A DNA stretch of 64,000 nt from Haliclona indistincta (taxonomy: Eukaryota; Porifera; Demospongiae; Haplosclerida; Chalinidae): positions 216,843 through 280,842 of the forward strand of contig OZ024789.1 of assembly GCA_964017065.1 (NCBI GenBank), in the 5' to 3' direction. Position 1 is the stretch's first letter; each line of letters opens with the position of its first letter. A model generated the notes under the pieces. The model had not been told where the DNA came from. It made no database searches and saw nothing but the letters and a program-made list of their open reading frames with translations. The position numbers and the translations under genes were made by a program. This document shows, one piece after another, positions 33,088 through 45,585 of the stretch.

Positions 33088-34392
33088 AGAGTTCAATCAT
33101 AGTCGTCTCTGGATGCATTTCTTGAACTTAAAGCCTTGCCGAGAGAAAAAGGTAAAATCAACATTGCTACTGGATGATCAAGAGGTCATTTACTTTGCTA
33201 CTTGTGTGAGGGCTTACACTTGGTTTGAGACTGTTGCGAGAAACAAAGAAAGAGAGGTGTGGTCAACAATGTATGCAGCCAGCTATTGAGTCAGCAGCTT
33301 AGTGCTCTGTCTGAAGCACAAGCCAACACTATTCCTTTATACACACCAAGACTAGTAAACTTGCCCTTTATACAGTATGCTCTCTGTAAGCTCCAATCGC
33401 TCGCAAAAGACGTGTCAATGCTATAGCTATCATTCGGTGGTACAGACGGTATGCCAGAAGCTCCAGGTAGCTGGTATAGCTTTAAAATGATGCCGTCTAC
33501 ATTGGTTCACAGTCGGGCACAAGAAGACGTTGCTCTCCATCGCTCCAGTGTCCTGCTGAAATAGCACGATGTTGACAGAGACGCCAGCGGGACGATCTCG
33601 GTCGGCATGACTCGGCGGCGACACTGATCCGCGGTGACTTCTAGAATCCATCTCTTCGTCAACAAAGGGCTTATGAGAACCTAGAGAGACACCATAGACA
33701 GTGTTAGCCATTGCGTAAATTTGAATTTGAACTTACAAAAGCAGCTGTTGATACTGTTTGTACAACGAGGAAGAACTTGAAGATCAACCAACTTCACCCC
33801 CAAAAGGGAACGTGTTCCCATGTCCCAGTATAAATTTCGACCATACCATTCGATACCTAAAAGGGCACTCTATCAAACCTGGGGCAGGCAAATAGAAAAA
33901 GTTTAAAGCTTTTCAAGCGACAGTCGTTCAAAATTTGAAAAAACCATGTTTTTAGACCTCGCCAATACAATTGCAATTGAGCGACGGTCGCGACTTTCAA
34001 CCCCGTTTTGGAACGCTTTCACGCTGCCTTTCTGCAACACTTTTTATACCAATCAGTAGCCAATGAGCTGAAGTTTGCTCTCTGGGGTGGGCAAATATAA
34101 ATTTGTGTTCATGTCAGCCAGGATGACTGCTAGAAGTTCATCTCCCAATAGAACTAATACATTAACTAAGGGAAATATACGGACACAAGTTAATTTAGTA
34201 TACGGAAATTGTAACAGGATGTCGTTATTAGCTGGTAATGTAATTATTTTTGACAGCCATTTTGTACAGGAATTAACTTTCGAATGGGTTGGGGCTTTCA
34301 AAATGAAAAATGAAATCTTATTAAAAACGTTTTGTTGAAAATTTGTGTGCAAGATTTGACATGTAAACGAGTGGTGCCATTGCCGTAAGAGA
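33088..34392. other. Intergenic, no convincing gene
   Basis: A minus-strand frame at 33430-33711 (begins MANTVYGVSLG, Ser/His/Arg-rich) could be a 5' exon, but nothing joins to it. A pair of overlapping frames near 34050-34350 has no domain. Confidence 0.4.
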
Positions 34393-34628
34393 CAGGGTTC
34401 TATCCACTGGGGGGTGGAGGGAAAGATTCTCCCCCAAACTCTCCAACTTCCCCCAAAAATTTGCCATAAAGTGTCTCAAAATGGCCATTTTAAAGGTCTA
34501 AATTTCAAAATATTTCTGGGGGGACATGCCCCCAGACCCCCCTAGCAGACTGTAGCTACGCTACAGTCCCATCTCACACCTCTCACTAATGCCTTCCCCC
34601 CAAAATAAAAATCCTAGATAGAACCCTG
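34393..34628. mobile_element. 236-bp MITE, CAGGGTTCTATC ends
   Basis: Perfect 12-bp inverted ends CAGGGTTCTATC, G-rich/C-rich subterminal tracts, and AGAGA on both sides (34388-34392, 34629-34633) as a possible target duplication. Confidence 0.7.
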
Positions 34629-34726
34629 AGAGACCATCATTTAGCTATCAGTGCGAACCCAGATTACAGAGAAACTTACTTGTCATGGTCGCCTGTCGAG
34701 GTTGTGGCGACTTAAGTGCCATTATT

Positions 34727-37700
34727 AACCCTCGGTGCATGTGCGAGGGTTACGGTAACCCTCGGCGCATGCGCGAGGGTTACGGTACTTGGTTTGTCAT
34801 TAACCTCGGCGCATGCGCGAGGGTTACGGTACTTGGTTTGTCATTACGCATGCGCGAGGGTTACGGTACTTGCTCTGTCGTTCATTCATTCATTCTGTCC
34901 ATCGAGCTACAGAAACCATCGCTCACTTTTCAAACTCGGTAAAGGTATGAACAGGCTTAGCACGACAATGGCTCGCAATGTGACTCGTGGATTTTGCTAA
35001 AGTGCTTTCGTTGTCGAGTTATGCATAGCTGGCTCACCTTTGCGGCCATCTTGGACCTCTCTGAGAACACAAGCGCCTACAGTTGACTATCTAGATGTTT
35101 GTAGACTCCAACTCAACTGCAGGACTGGTCTAAAGTTGCGTAGACATCTCGAGAAAAGCCTATAAGCTTACACTCAGCTCACGTGACGTGTTCATGGTCA
35201 CGCCCACTTGGCACACCTTGACCTTGAGGTCAGCACTTTGTTGTCTTCTGGTTAGCAGTGTAGTTTCAACTTTCAACAGCAAACAGACTGGCTTTAATAG
35301 CTGCAAAGCTCCTTCTGCAAACCATAACTAAAGAGCTAAGTCTACAATGTGCAAAACGCCGAGGGTTCTGTGAAATCTGTTCATTCATTCGTTCACTCAT
35401 TCGTTCGTTCTGTCCATCGAGCTGCAGAGACTATCGCTCACTTCTGAAACTCGGTGAAGGTATGAACAGGCTTAGCACGACAATGGCTTGCAATTTGACT
35501 CGTGGATTTTGCTAAAGTGCTTTCATTCTCGAGTTATGTATGGCTAACTCTACAATATTTGCAACGGTGCTCAAACGCCGAGGGTTCGTGAAATCCGTTC
35601 ATTAACCCTCGGCGCATGCGCGAGGGTTACGGTACTTGCTCTGTCGTTCGTTCGTTCACTCATTCATTCGTTCTGTCCATCGAGCTGCAGAGACCATCGC
35701 TCACTTCTCAAACTCGGTAAAGGTATGAACAGGCTTAGCTCGACAATGGCTTGCAATGTGACTCGTGGATTTTGTTAAAGTGCTTTCGTTCTCGAGTTAT
35801 GTATGGCTGGCTCACCTTGACAGCCATCTTGGACCTCTCTGACGGTAAAAGCGGCTACAGTTGACTACCTAGGTACTTGTAGATTCCATCTAAACTTCAG
35901 AGGAAAGCTCTGGGGGTGGTAGACATCTCAAGAAAAAGCCTATCAAAGCCAAGAGCAATGGCTACCTACTCAGTGTTCACGGTCACGCCCACTTGTCACA
36001 CCTTGTCATTGTGGTCAGCACTTTGCTGTCTTCTGGTTAGCAGAACAGTTTCAATAGCAAGCAGGCTGGCTTTAGCTACAAAGTTCCTTCTGCAAACCAT
36101 AACTAAGGAGCTAGCTCTACAATGTGCAACACGCCGAGGGTTTCGTGAAATCTTTCATTCGTTCGTTCATTCTGTCCAGTGAGCTGCAGAGACCATCGCT
36201 CACGTCTGAAACTCGGTCAAGGTATGAACAGGCTTAGCATGACAATGGCTTGCAATGTGACTCGTGGATTTTGTTCATGTGCTTTCATTCTCGAGTTATG
36301 GCTGGCTCACCTTGACGGCCGTCTTTGACCTCTCTGACAACAAAAACGCCCATAGTTGACTACTTAGGTACTTGTAGATTCCATCTAAACAGCAGTACAG
36401 CTCTGGGGGTGCGTAGACATGTCAAGAAAAAGCCTATCAAAGCCAAGAGCAATGGCTACCCTACTAAGTGTTCACCGGCGGTCACGCCCACTTGACATGT
36501 CACGGAATTTTTGGTCCGCGGAAATTTTGGTCCGGCGGACCAAAATTACCGGTAAAAATGGTCCGCCCGGACTAATTTTTCCTGGAAAAATCGGTCCGAC
36601 TCTGAAATATTTGGTCCGGGTGCAGACCAAAATTACCGGTAAAAATTGTCAGCCCGGACCAATTTTTCCAGTGCTACCATCAGCAACTGCTGTTGCTAAC
36701 TTTGGCTGACAGAGTTTCGACCAATCAGAAGATGTTGTCGTCGGTAATAGTAGCTACAGAGTAACGCTCATTGGCAGCACATTCTATCTTCGCACGCGCA
36801 CTCGGTCGCTCGCGTGGTAAGACGTCGATTCACCATGGAGCAAGCGATGACAGGGACTGTCAGGAAATCAAATGGAAGTGACGACTAGGAGGATGAACAT
36901 CTTGTTGAACTCGCCTTTCAGTCACCAATCAGGGGTATCCCGAGGGATACAGCGATGGTAGAAAGAGGACAATAAGACGGAAGGCAAATAAGTGTGAGGT
37001 TGTAGGAGGAGAACTTTTTTACAAGCATAAGATTGAAGTTTCAGCAGTCTGACATGAGGCATCATCTTCGACAGTGTTTGGTCAATCGACTTCCTCACGA
37101 CAAGAAAGGAAGACTGAGAGAGGCCGGGGGTTGTTATACAGAAAAGTTACCGAGTTCCAGTTAATAGTTGCATCATGTGTCCAGAATGCCAGATCACTTC
37201 AGCGGGAAAAAAATAATAAAGTGCAGCCATCGTAAACAATGGTATCATCTTGATTTGTGCGTGTTTGCTTCAACTAAGAAGCGGTGCATCTTACTGTTCA
37301 CTTTGTAGTTAGTTTATTTTAGTTGAATTTATACTGTTGTGGTGAAATGAGTTTGAATTTCTTTTTGCTGACAGACTGTACTAAAATGAATTCGTCTTCG
37401 GATACTTACATACAACATAGGCTTGATGCACAGACAGCCTGATGAAACGTGAAAGTCTGAAAGAATAATGTTATCATGAATTTTGTCTTTCCGATCTATA
37501 ATAGTGAACCAAGGGACATCGTAATTGCCTGAAAGCGCTTGCCTCCGATCTAGCTATGGACATCATTCATCGTAGAATTGTCTGAGAGCGCTTACAACGC
37601 GCATTACAGCAGAATGTCTTGATCGCCATGGTCGGACCATTTTTTCCGTAGGAGGACCAATTTTACCGGTAATTTTGGTCCGCCGGACCAAAATTTCCAC

Positions 37701-40470
37701 GGTAAAATTGGTCCACCCAGACCAAAAATCCAGGGACAGACACACCTTGTCCTCGCGGTCAGCACTTTGCTGTCTTCTGGTTAGCAGTAGCAAGCAGGTT
37801 GGCTTTAGCTGCAAAGCTCCTTCTGCAAACCATAACCAAGGAGCTAACTCTACAATGTGCAACACGCCGAGGGTTTTGTGAAATCTGTTCATTAACCCTC
37901 GGCGCATGCGCGAGGGTTACGGTACTTAGTTTGTCGTTCATTCTGTCCATCGAGCTGCAGAGACCATCGCTCACTTCTGAAACTCGGTAAAGGTATGAAC
38001 AGGCTTAGCTCGACAATGGCTTGCAATGTGACTCGTGGATTTTGCTAAAGTGCTTTCGTTCTCGAGTTATGTATGGCTGGCTCACCTTGACGGCCATCTT
38101 GGACCTCTCTGACGACAAAAGCGCCCATAGTTGACTACCTAGGTACTTGTATATTCCATCTAAACTTCAGGACAGCTCTGGGGTGCGTAGAAATCTCAAG
38201 AAAAACGCCTATAAAAGCCAAGAGCAATGGCTACCTACTCAGTGTTCACGGTCACGCCCACTTGACACACCTTGTCCTTGTGGTCAGCACTTTGCTGTCT
38301 TCTGGTTACCTGTGCAGTTTCAATAGCAAGCAGGTTGGCTTTAGCTGCAAAGCTCCTTCTGCAAACCATAACTAAGGAGCTTTCTCTACAATGTGCAACA
38401 CGCCGAGGGTTTCGTGAAATCTGTTCATTCGTTCGTTCATTCTGTCCATCGAGCTACAGAGACCATCGCTCACTTCTGAAACTCGGTAAGTGTATGAACA
38501 GGCTTAGCACGACAATGGCTTGCAATCTGACTCGTGGATTTTGCTAAAGTGCTTTCGTTCTCGAGTTATGGCTGGCTCACCTTGACGCCCGTCTTTGACC
38601 TCTCTGACGACAAAAGCGCCCATAGTTGGCTACCTAGGTACTTGTAGATTCCATCTAAACCTTAGGACAGCTCTGGGGGTGCGTAGACATCTCAAGAAAA
38701 AGCCTATCAAAGCCAAGAGCAATGGCTACCAAGCTACTTGTGTTCACGGTCACGCCCACTTGACACACCTTGTCTCGGTTGTGGTCAGCACTTTGCTGTC
38801 TTCTGGTTACCCGTGCAGTTTCAATAGCAAGCAGGTTGGCTTTAGCTGCAAAGCTCCTTCTGCAAACCATAACTAAGGAGCTAACTCTACAATGTGCAAC
38901 ACGCCGAGGGTTTCGTGAAATCTGTTCATTAACCCTCGGCGCATGCGCGAGGGTTACAGTACTTGCTCTGTCGTTCATTCATTCATTCTGTCCATCGAGC
39001 TGCAGAGACCATCGCTCACTTCTGAAACTCGGTAAAGGTATTAACAGGCTTAGCACGACAATGGCTCGCAATGTGACTCGTGGATTTTGCTGAAGTGCTT
39101 TCGTTCTCGAGTTATGGTTGGCTCACCTTGACGGCCGTCTTTGACCTCTCTGACGACAAAAGCGCCCTTAGTTGACTACCTAGATACTTGTAGAGTCCAT
39201 CTAAACTGCAGAACAGCTCTGGGGGTGCGTAGACATCTAAGAAAAGCAATGGCTAGTTGTTCACGGTCACGCCCACTTGACACACCTTGTCCTTGTGGTC
39301 AGCACTTTGCTGTCTTCTGGCTAGCTGTGCAGTTTCAATATAATAGCTACAGCCTATAAGCTAAGCAGGTTGGCTTTAGCTGCAAAGCTCCTTCTACAAA
39401 CCATAACTAAGGAACTAACTTTACAATGTGCAACACGCCGAGGGTTTTGTGAAATCTTTCATTTGTTCGTTCATTCTGTCTGTCCAATGAGCTGCAGAGA
39501 CCATCGCTCACTTCTGAAACTCGGTAAAGGTATGAACAGGCTTAGCATGACAATGGCTTGCAATGTGACCCGTGGATTTTGCTAAAGTGCTTTCGTTCTC
39601 GAGTTAAGGCTGGCTCACCTTGACGGCCGTCTTTGACGACAAAAGCGCCCATAGTTGACTACCTAGGTACTTGTAGATTCCATCTAAACTTCAGGACAGC
39701 TCTGGGGGTGGTAGACATGTCAAGAAAAAGCCTATCAAAGCCAAGAGCAATGGCTACCTACGTACTCAGTGTTCACAGTCACGCCCACTTGATACACTTT
39801 GTCTCGGTTGTGGTCAGCACTTTGCTGTCTTCTGGTTAGCAGTGCAGTTTCAATAGCAAGTAGGCTGGCTTTAGCTGCAAAGCTCCTTCTGCAAAACCAT
39901 AACTAAGGAGCTAACTCTACAATGTGCAACACGCCGAGGGTTTCGTGAAATCTGTTCATTCGTTCGTTCGTTCTGTCCATCGAGCTGCAGAGACCATCGC
40001 TCACTTCTGAAACTCGGTAAAGGTATGAACAGGCTTAGCACGACGATGGCTTGCAATGTGACTCGTGGATTTTGCTAAAGTGCTTTCGTTCTTGAGTTAT
40101 GGCTTGCTTGACGGCCATCTTAGACTTCTCTGACGACAAAAAAACTCCCATAGTTGACTACCTAGGTGCTTGTAGATTTCATCTAAACTGCAGGACAGCT
40201 CTGGGGGTGCGTAGACATCTCAAGAAAAAGCCTATCGAAGCCAGAGCAATGGCTACCTACTCGAGTGTTCACGGTCACGCCCACTTGACACACCTAGCCG
40301 TGGTCAGCACTTTGCTGTGCAGTGCAGTTTCAACAGTACTACAGCCTATAAGCTAAACAGGTTGGGACTAGCTGCAACTCCTGCTGCAATCTCCCAACTA
40401 GGGAGCTTAGTGCTAACTCTACAATATTTGCAATGGTGCTCAAACGCCAAGGGTTCGTGAAATTCGTTCA
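34727..40470 (+). repeat. Tandem array of ~500-bp units with GCGCATGCGC palindromes
   Basis: The anchor GGTATGAACAGGCTTAGC recurs at about 34945, 35460, 35722, 36221, 37993, 38491, 39037, 39529 and 40022. After subtracting the 1241-bp insertion, spacing is mostly 490-545 bp. Each unit passes through CCATCGAGCTGCAGAGACCA, GACTCGTGGATTTTGCTAAA, GACTACCTAGGTACTTGTAG, TCACGGTCACGCCCACTTGA and AACACGCCGAGGGTTTCGTG. Several units begin with the near-palindrome AACCCTCGGCGCATGCGCGA; four copies cluster at 34727-34865. Short reading frames recur with the unit but have stops and no domain. Detached pieces lie at 42500-42840 and 44793-45480. Confidence 0.93.
36498..37738. mobile_element. 1241-bp TIR element with GACA duplication
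   Basis: Inserted in the array: TGTC at the left end, GACA at the right end, and GACA target duplication (36494-36497, 37739-37742). Comparison with intact units (CTTGACACACCTTG) confirms the empty site. Terminal repeats of about 100 bp are built of repeated GGTCCG/CGGACC blocks (for example TTTTGGTCCGGCGGACCAAA). No transposase frame. Superfamily not assigned. Confidence 0.85.
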
Positions 40471-40479
40471 TTGGTTTGA

Positions 40480-42227
40480 CAGTTGAACTGAGTGAGTGAA
40501 TGAATGACAAACCGATTTGTACACGTGAGGTCAACTTTCGCTAGTTCAACTGTCACGAGATCTACTCTTACGAGATCAACTCTCTCCAGATCAACTCTTC
40601 ACCAGATCAACTCGTACGGAATCAACTCTCACTGAATCAATGATCACAGGATCAACTGTCGCGAATCAGAGGAGGTTGGAAGTATTAGTATGCGCACGTG
40701 ATTTTTTAGTTGTTAGTATGCGCACGTGATTTTCGAATGCATAGCTAACGTTCCATCGTGAGGCGTGGCTCAATGGCGCTATAGCATACAGCACTCGAAT
40801 TCATACGTGTATTCTTTCTGAAATTGTATTGCGTAGAGCTTGATTACTGGTCTTACTTAAAGATATGATCTTAGAATACTGGTTTAACTATTTTTATAGT
40901 GCACTGCACCAGTTTCTGTGCTCTGTATGTCGTGAAACATAGGAAGAAGTAGCACAGCTCCAGTAGACAGCACACTTGTGTTGGATTCAGGAATCTTTCT
41001 GGTGTGAAACAGGCTTACATATTAGCAACTTTCTTAGTTCTAGCTCTGACCAGGTCTCGTCAGCTGTATATTGTGTTTTGCAGGTAACAATGGAACTGTC
41101 TCTTCGCTCGACGTTTTTAACGCTAAGAATTTGCTTCAGGACGTCTGTAGCAGACTTGTCAATAAGCTGATTGCTTGCACGAACAATGACTGTAGTGTTT
41201 TCCACTGTTGAGAATCTTCACTACTTTCTCACCCATAGCACCTCAGGGACCCATGGGTTGGATCGGGCAGATCGCATATTCGTAATCTTCTTTGCAAGAG
41301 CTATCGATTGATACTAAATTCAATAAATTTAGTCCAGAGAAGAGTGCAAAACGTAGATACTAGGATTTCCCATACACTTTGTATTGGAGCGCCATTGACA
41401 AACCGCAAGTCACATGACTGAATATTAATGCTTCCAACCTCCTCTGGTCGCGAATCCTAAACCCAAGACCTTACATAGGGTCCGCAATGCAAAAATAAAA
41501 AGTCAGAGAATCTAGCTTTTACTGGGTTGGATTAATTTTACTGGGTTGGATTAATCGGCAACTTTCGTGACCTTTGACCTTGGGGTTAAATAATGGTGCA
41601 TTCTCGACTCTTCGCGACAGTTAGCAGTTAGCGCTCTGTTTGCGCGTGCTTAGTACCGTCTCGGCAGTTCTTGCAACAGCTCAGATTGGCAGGCTTATCT
41701 CCCCAAATAAGCGTTTCAGGACTAGCAATGACTCGCGATTCCAACATATTTGGGCTTTACTTTTTGTGACATTGAACAGACAGATCCCTACCAGTATTTT
41801 CAGATAGTAATAAGCCTAAGCACTGCATAAAAGAAATTTCAGCCGAAATGCTTACTGTTTGCCATCTGGCTGAAAAGGCTCAAAATATTAACCGTAATAC
41901 AGAGAACTATGCCCATAAACGCGGCATCACCAGCACAAAACTAGCATCAAAGTAAAGATCTCCAACCGTAGCATCCGTTGCAAGTTCAATCAGCAGCCAC
42001 ACGCAACTTTTGAGCCCAGATCTTCGAGAAGAAAACAGTGCTTTCTGATGGGCGTGGTTCTAGTTTGAGGTATTGGCCACGCCCCTTGAGAGAGCCCTAT
42101 TTTTCTTCGCGAAAAAATCCCTACCTTACAACACTTCGCCTAACTGCGAAAAGCCAGGAGGGTCTTCCTAACTAACTAAGGATCGTCGGGAGGGTCTTCC
42201 TAAGTAAGGATCGTCGGGATGGTCTTC

Positions 42228-42283
<56 letters not shown>

Positions 42284-42500
42284 AAATTTTTATACGTTAA
42301 TAAAAATTAAAGAAATAGGGACATACTAATAGTAGTCTTCGCGAGAGTTGATTGTGTGCTAGTTGACCTCGTTAGAGTTGACTTTGTACGAGTTGATCTC
42401 GTGAAGTTGATGTGGTGAATAATTGACCTCTTGAGAGTTGAACCAGTAACAGTTGAATTCGCGAAGTTGACCTCACGACAAGTTGACCTCGCGTGCTACC
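40480..42500. mobile_element. ~2-kb element with minisatellite inverted ends
   Basis: Left end 40480-40665 holds about ten degenerate GAGATCAACTCTC-type units; right end 42336-42500 holds the inverted series (GAGTTGACCTCG). It interrupts array sequence that resumes at CGGCTCACCTTAGACC. Nested inside, CAGAGGAGGTTGGAAG (40668) and its complement (about 41430-41445) bound another element of about 780 bp. No intact gene. Confidence 0.6.
42163..42285. repeat. (CTAA)n microsatellite
   Basis: Short GGTCTTCCTAA...GGATCGTCGGGA repeats followed by a run of CTAA tetranucleotides (42229-42282). Confidence 0.95.
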
Positions 42501-42840
42501 CCCGGCTCACCTTAGACCTCTCTGACGACAAAAGCGCCCATAGTTGACTACCTAGGCACTTGTAGATTCCATCTAAACCACAGGACAGCTCGGGGGTGCG
42601 TAGACATCTTGAGAAAAAGCCTATCAAAGCCAAGCTGGCTACATACTCAGTGTTCACGGTCACGCCCACTTGTCACACCTTGTCCTTGTGGTCAGCACTT
42701 TGCTGTCTTCTGGTTAGCAGTGCAGTTTTAATACAACAAGCAGGTTGGCTTTAGCTGTAAAGCTCCTACTGAAAACCATAACTAAGGAGCTAACTCTACA
42801 ATGTGCAACACGCCGAGTGTTTTGTGAAATCTGTTCATGT
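42500..42840 (+). repeat. Displaced partial unit of the ~500-bp array
   Basis: Continues array sequence interrupted at about 40480 (GACCTCTCTGACGACAAAAG through AACACGCCGAGTGTTTTGTG). It marks the right junction of the 2-kb insertion. Confidence 0.85.
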
Positions 42841-43069
42841 TAACTATTTCATTGATGGCTGGTTGTCTCGCTTCTAATTTCTTGACTTGATCACAACACA
42901 CTGTCCACTCAGGCAAGCACAAGAAAAAACTCGATAATTTATCTTAGCTCATTTAAAATAGTACTATATCTCGTATTATGAATATTAAATTTAGACGAAA
43001 ATACAGTAAATGAATCAACTATCACAATAAATATTGTGTACTGCATCTAAAATACGTTTAAGCCCTAAT

Positions 43070-43650
43070 GACGCCTTTGGGTTTCATAATTGACCCCACC
43101 AACTCTAGACATCATAAATAGTGTGAAAAGTGCTTTAGAAAGGTCAAATCAAGTTTAATTGCAAAGATGACTTTACCTGGAAAACCCACTGTTTTTCGGC
43201 GCGCCCTCCCCACTAAAACGAACAGCACGGGGGGAATTTTAAAGGGAGTATCCGTCTGTTAACCCGGGGTTTGAAGGGGCAGAGCCACTCAGTGCTTTCA
43301 GCATTTTTAGGGCTTCAGGATCCCCGGAAATGCATACTTTGGCATAGATTTTGGTCTAAACTATGCTGTTTGCTCACCTGGACACCACCAGGTTTTGTAT
43401 CAGTCACCAGGGCTAAATGAAGACCAAAATTGGCTGAAAAATGACGAGGACGCAACACTTAAGTGGCTTCAGTTCTGAAGTGGGAGTGGCCAACTCGGAG
43501 TTTAGTACATGGTCGTAAACTTTGACATGCCAGGAGAAAACAGTGTTAGTTTGGAACAGCTAGCGTACTACATGTTGTAGAAAATCGCAAGACAAATTGT
43601 CAGTTTAGACCAAGTCAAATTTTCGTCAAAATAATTCAGTAACTAAAGGG
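43070..43650 (-). repeat. Dispersed repeat, uninterrupted copy
   Basis: Inverted relative to 45500-46615; shares GTACGCTAGCTGTTCCAAAC, TTCTCCTGGCAT, GACCATGTACTAAACTCC and GTTTGCTCACCTGGACA. It preserves the empty site of the element at 45586. Confidence 0.8.
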
Positions 43651-43810
43651 TTAAGCTACTTGACTGTCATAAATTATAGTCTTGCTGCTGAATAAGATAT
43701 ATTTTATCTCGGATACTGCTACAATTCTGATTCTGAATGAATTCACTTAGCACATGGCGAAACTCAAAAATAGTTTGCACATAATAATTAGAGTAGTCAT
43801 AATCACAATG

Positions 43811-43860
43811 GACACTTTGCTAGACTTGCATATACAAGCATGCAAGTCTAGCAAAGTGTC
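43811..43860. repeat. Perfect 21-bp-arm hairpin
   Basis: Arms 43811-43831 (GACACTTTGCTAGACTTGCA plus T) and 43840-43860 are perfectly complementary around an 8-nt loop. It could be a tiny transposon relic or a short RNA hairpin. Confidence 0.9.
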
Positions 43861-43998
43861 TACAGGATTTAGAGCACAAATTTATAGATGTCATCATGCT
43901 CAAAACGTCAATATATTGATTTCTGCGGTGAAATAAATCCCATAGGCACCTCAATTTTATTGTTTATTCTGTAATACTATAAACTATGACGTGCTTAC

Positions 43999-44253
43999 CT
44001 TCAAGCCTATTAGCCATTTTGCAGTCAATGTTCAATAATGCTTTTACGAGAGCTAGTTTAGTACAATCTCCTCCGTGACCCTCAAGCCATTCTTCTAGTA
44101 TCTTGAACATGCACTCATTAACATTTTCGCAATCTTTTTCAATTGCCTTCAGTCTATAGTAAGGCAGTCCGAGATGTATTCCTAGGTTGAGCCATTGAGA
44201 CGACTGTATGCTTATCAGGGCTACACACAGTACACGAAGATGAGAGTTGATAT
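43999..44253 (-). pseudogene. Isolated Death-domain exon
   Basis: 255-bp phase 1-1 exon, open, with GTAAG donor and CTAC acceptor complement, encoding the same Death pattern as at 31335 (WLNLGIHLGLPYYRLKAIEK, ILEEWLEGHGGDCTKLA). No linker exon or other coding exon is seen nearby, so it is probably a relic or a far-separated exon. Confidence 0.55.
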
Positions 44254-44792
44254 CTACAATGATACAAAAAATGCACCATTGGTGCATGGGTTATGCCTCA
44301 GTGGATGTTAAAATTTGAGCATGTACAGCAATTCATAATAATAATCATCAATATTATCATCTATGATATTATTACTATCATTAATTAAGGTGACGGGTAA
44401 CAGTTGTGCCCACGCAAAACTAGTATGTAATATGTAGTTTAATCAATTAAACGAAGTTAAGGTGGCTGGTACAGGAATTACATTAAAAATTTATTCATAA
44501 GAAAATACAGGAATTTGCGGCAAATAATAATATACAAAATTTTGCTGGTTAATTAATAATTAGAATAGTTAGATAACATTGTGGTTTCAACTTTTGGTAG
44601 TCTCCATAAAAGTACGCGGATTATTATACACACTTTTATTATGACGCCAGATGTTCGCAATTTTTTGTTAATTCCAGATCTGATAGCTTCAAGATGTGCA
44701 GCCTGGTGTTCTTCGTGGGACTATGCATGCATTTAACTCTTTAATTGCTGAATTATTTTGTCCAAATTTTGACCTGCTCTAAACTGGTAGTT
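44254..44792. other. AT-rich spacer
   Basis: No gene. TTAAGGTGGCTGG at 44459 resembles the ends of the TTAA-element family. Confidence 0.4.
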
Positions 44793-45490
44793 AACCCTCG
44801 GCGCATGCGCGAGGGTTACGGTACTTGGTTTGTCATTCATTCATTCGTTCATTCATTCGTTCTGTCCATCGAGCTGCAGAGACCATCGCTCACTTCTGAA
44901 ACTCGGTAAAGGTATGAACAGACTTAGCACGACAATGGCTTGCAATCTGACTCGTGGATTTTGCTGAAGTGCTTTCGTTCTCGAGTTATGTATGGCTGGC
45001 TCACCTTAACGGCCGTCTTTGACCTCTCTGACGACAAAAGCGCCCATAGTTGACTATCTAGGTACTTGTAGATTCCATCTAAACAGCAGGACAGCTCTGG
45101 GGGTGCGTAGACATCTCAAGAAATAGCCTATCAAAGCCAAGAGCAATGGCTACCTACTCGTGTTCACGGTCACGCCCACTTGACACACCTTGTCCTTAAT
45201 GTGGTCAGCACTTTGCTGTCTTCTGTTTACCAGTACAGTTTCAATAGCAAGCAGGTTGGCTTTAGCTGCAAAGCTCCTTCTGAAAGCCATAACTATAGGA
45301 GCTAACTCTACAATGTGCAACACGCCAAGGGTTTGTGAAATCTTTTTTACAGCAGTAGTTTCAATATAGCTACAGCATATAAGCTAAGCAGGTTGGCACT
45401 AGCTGCAAACTCCTGCTGCAATCCCCAACTAGGCAGCTTAGTGCTAACTCTACAATATTTGCAAAACGCCGAGGGTTCGTGAAATTCGTT
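44793..45490 (+). repeat. Detached array unit
   Basis: Starts TTAACCCTCGGCGCATGCGC and covers a whole ~500-bp unit, then a second partial end (CAAAACGCCGAGGGTTCGTG). Confidence 0.9.
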
Positions 45491-45585
45491 CATTTGTCTT
45501 GCAATTTTCTTCACCATCCCGTACGCTAGCTGTTCCAAACTAGCACCCTCTTCTCCTGGCATATAAAATTTTACGACCATGTGCT

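Noticed and set aside
34685..40356. Repeated ~60-115-residue frames in the array
   Set aside because: They recur with the ~500-bp DNA unit, shift frame between units and show no domain; treated as satellite, not a gene family.
42229..42282. Telomere-like CTAA repeat
   Set aside because: CTAA is not the animal telomere repeat (TTAGGG), the run is short and internal to a transposon-rich region; a plain microsatellite.
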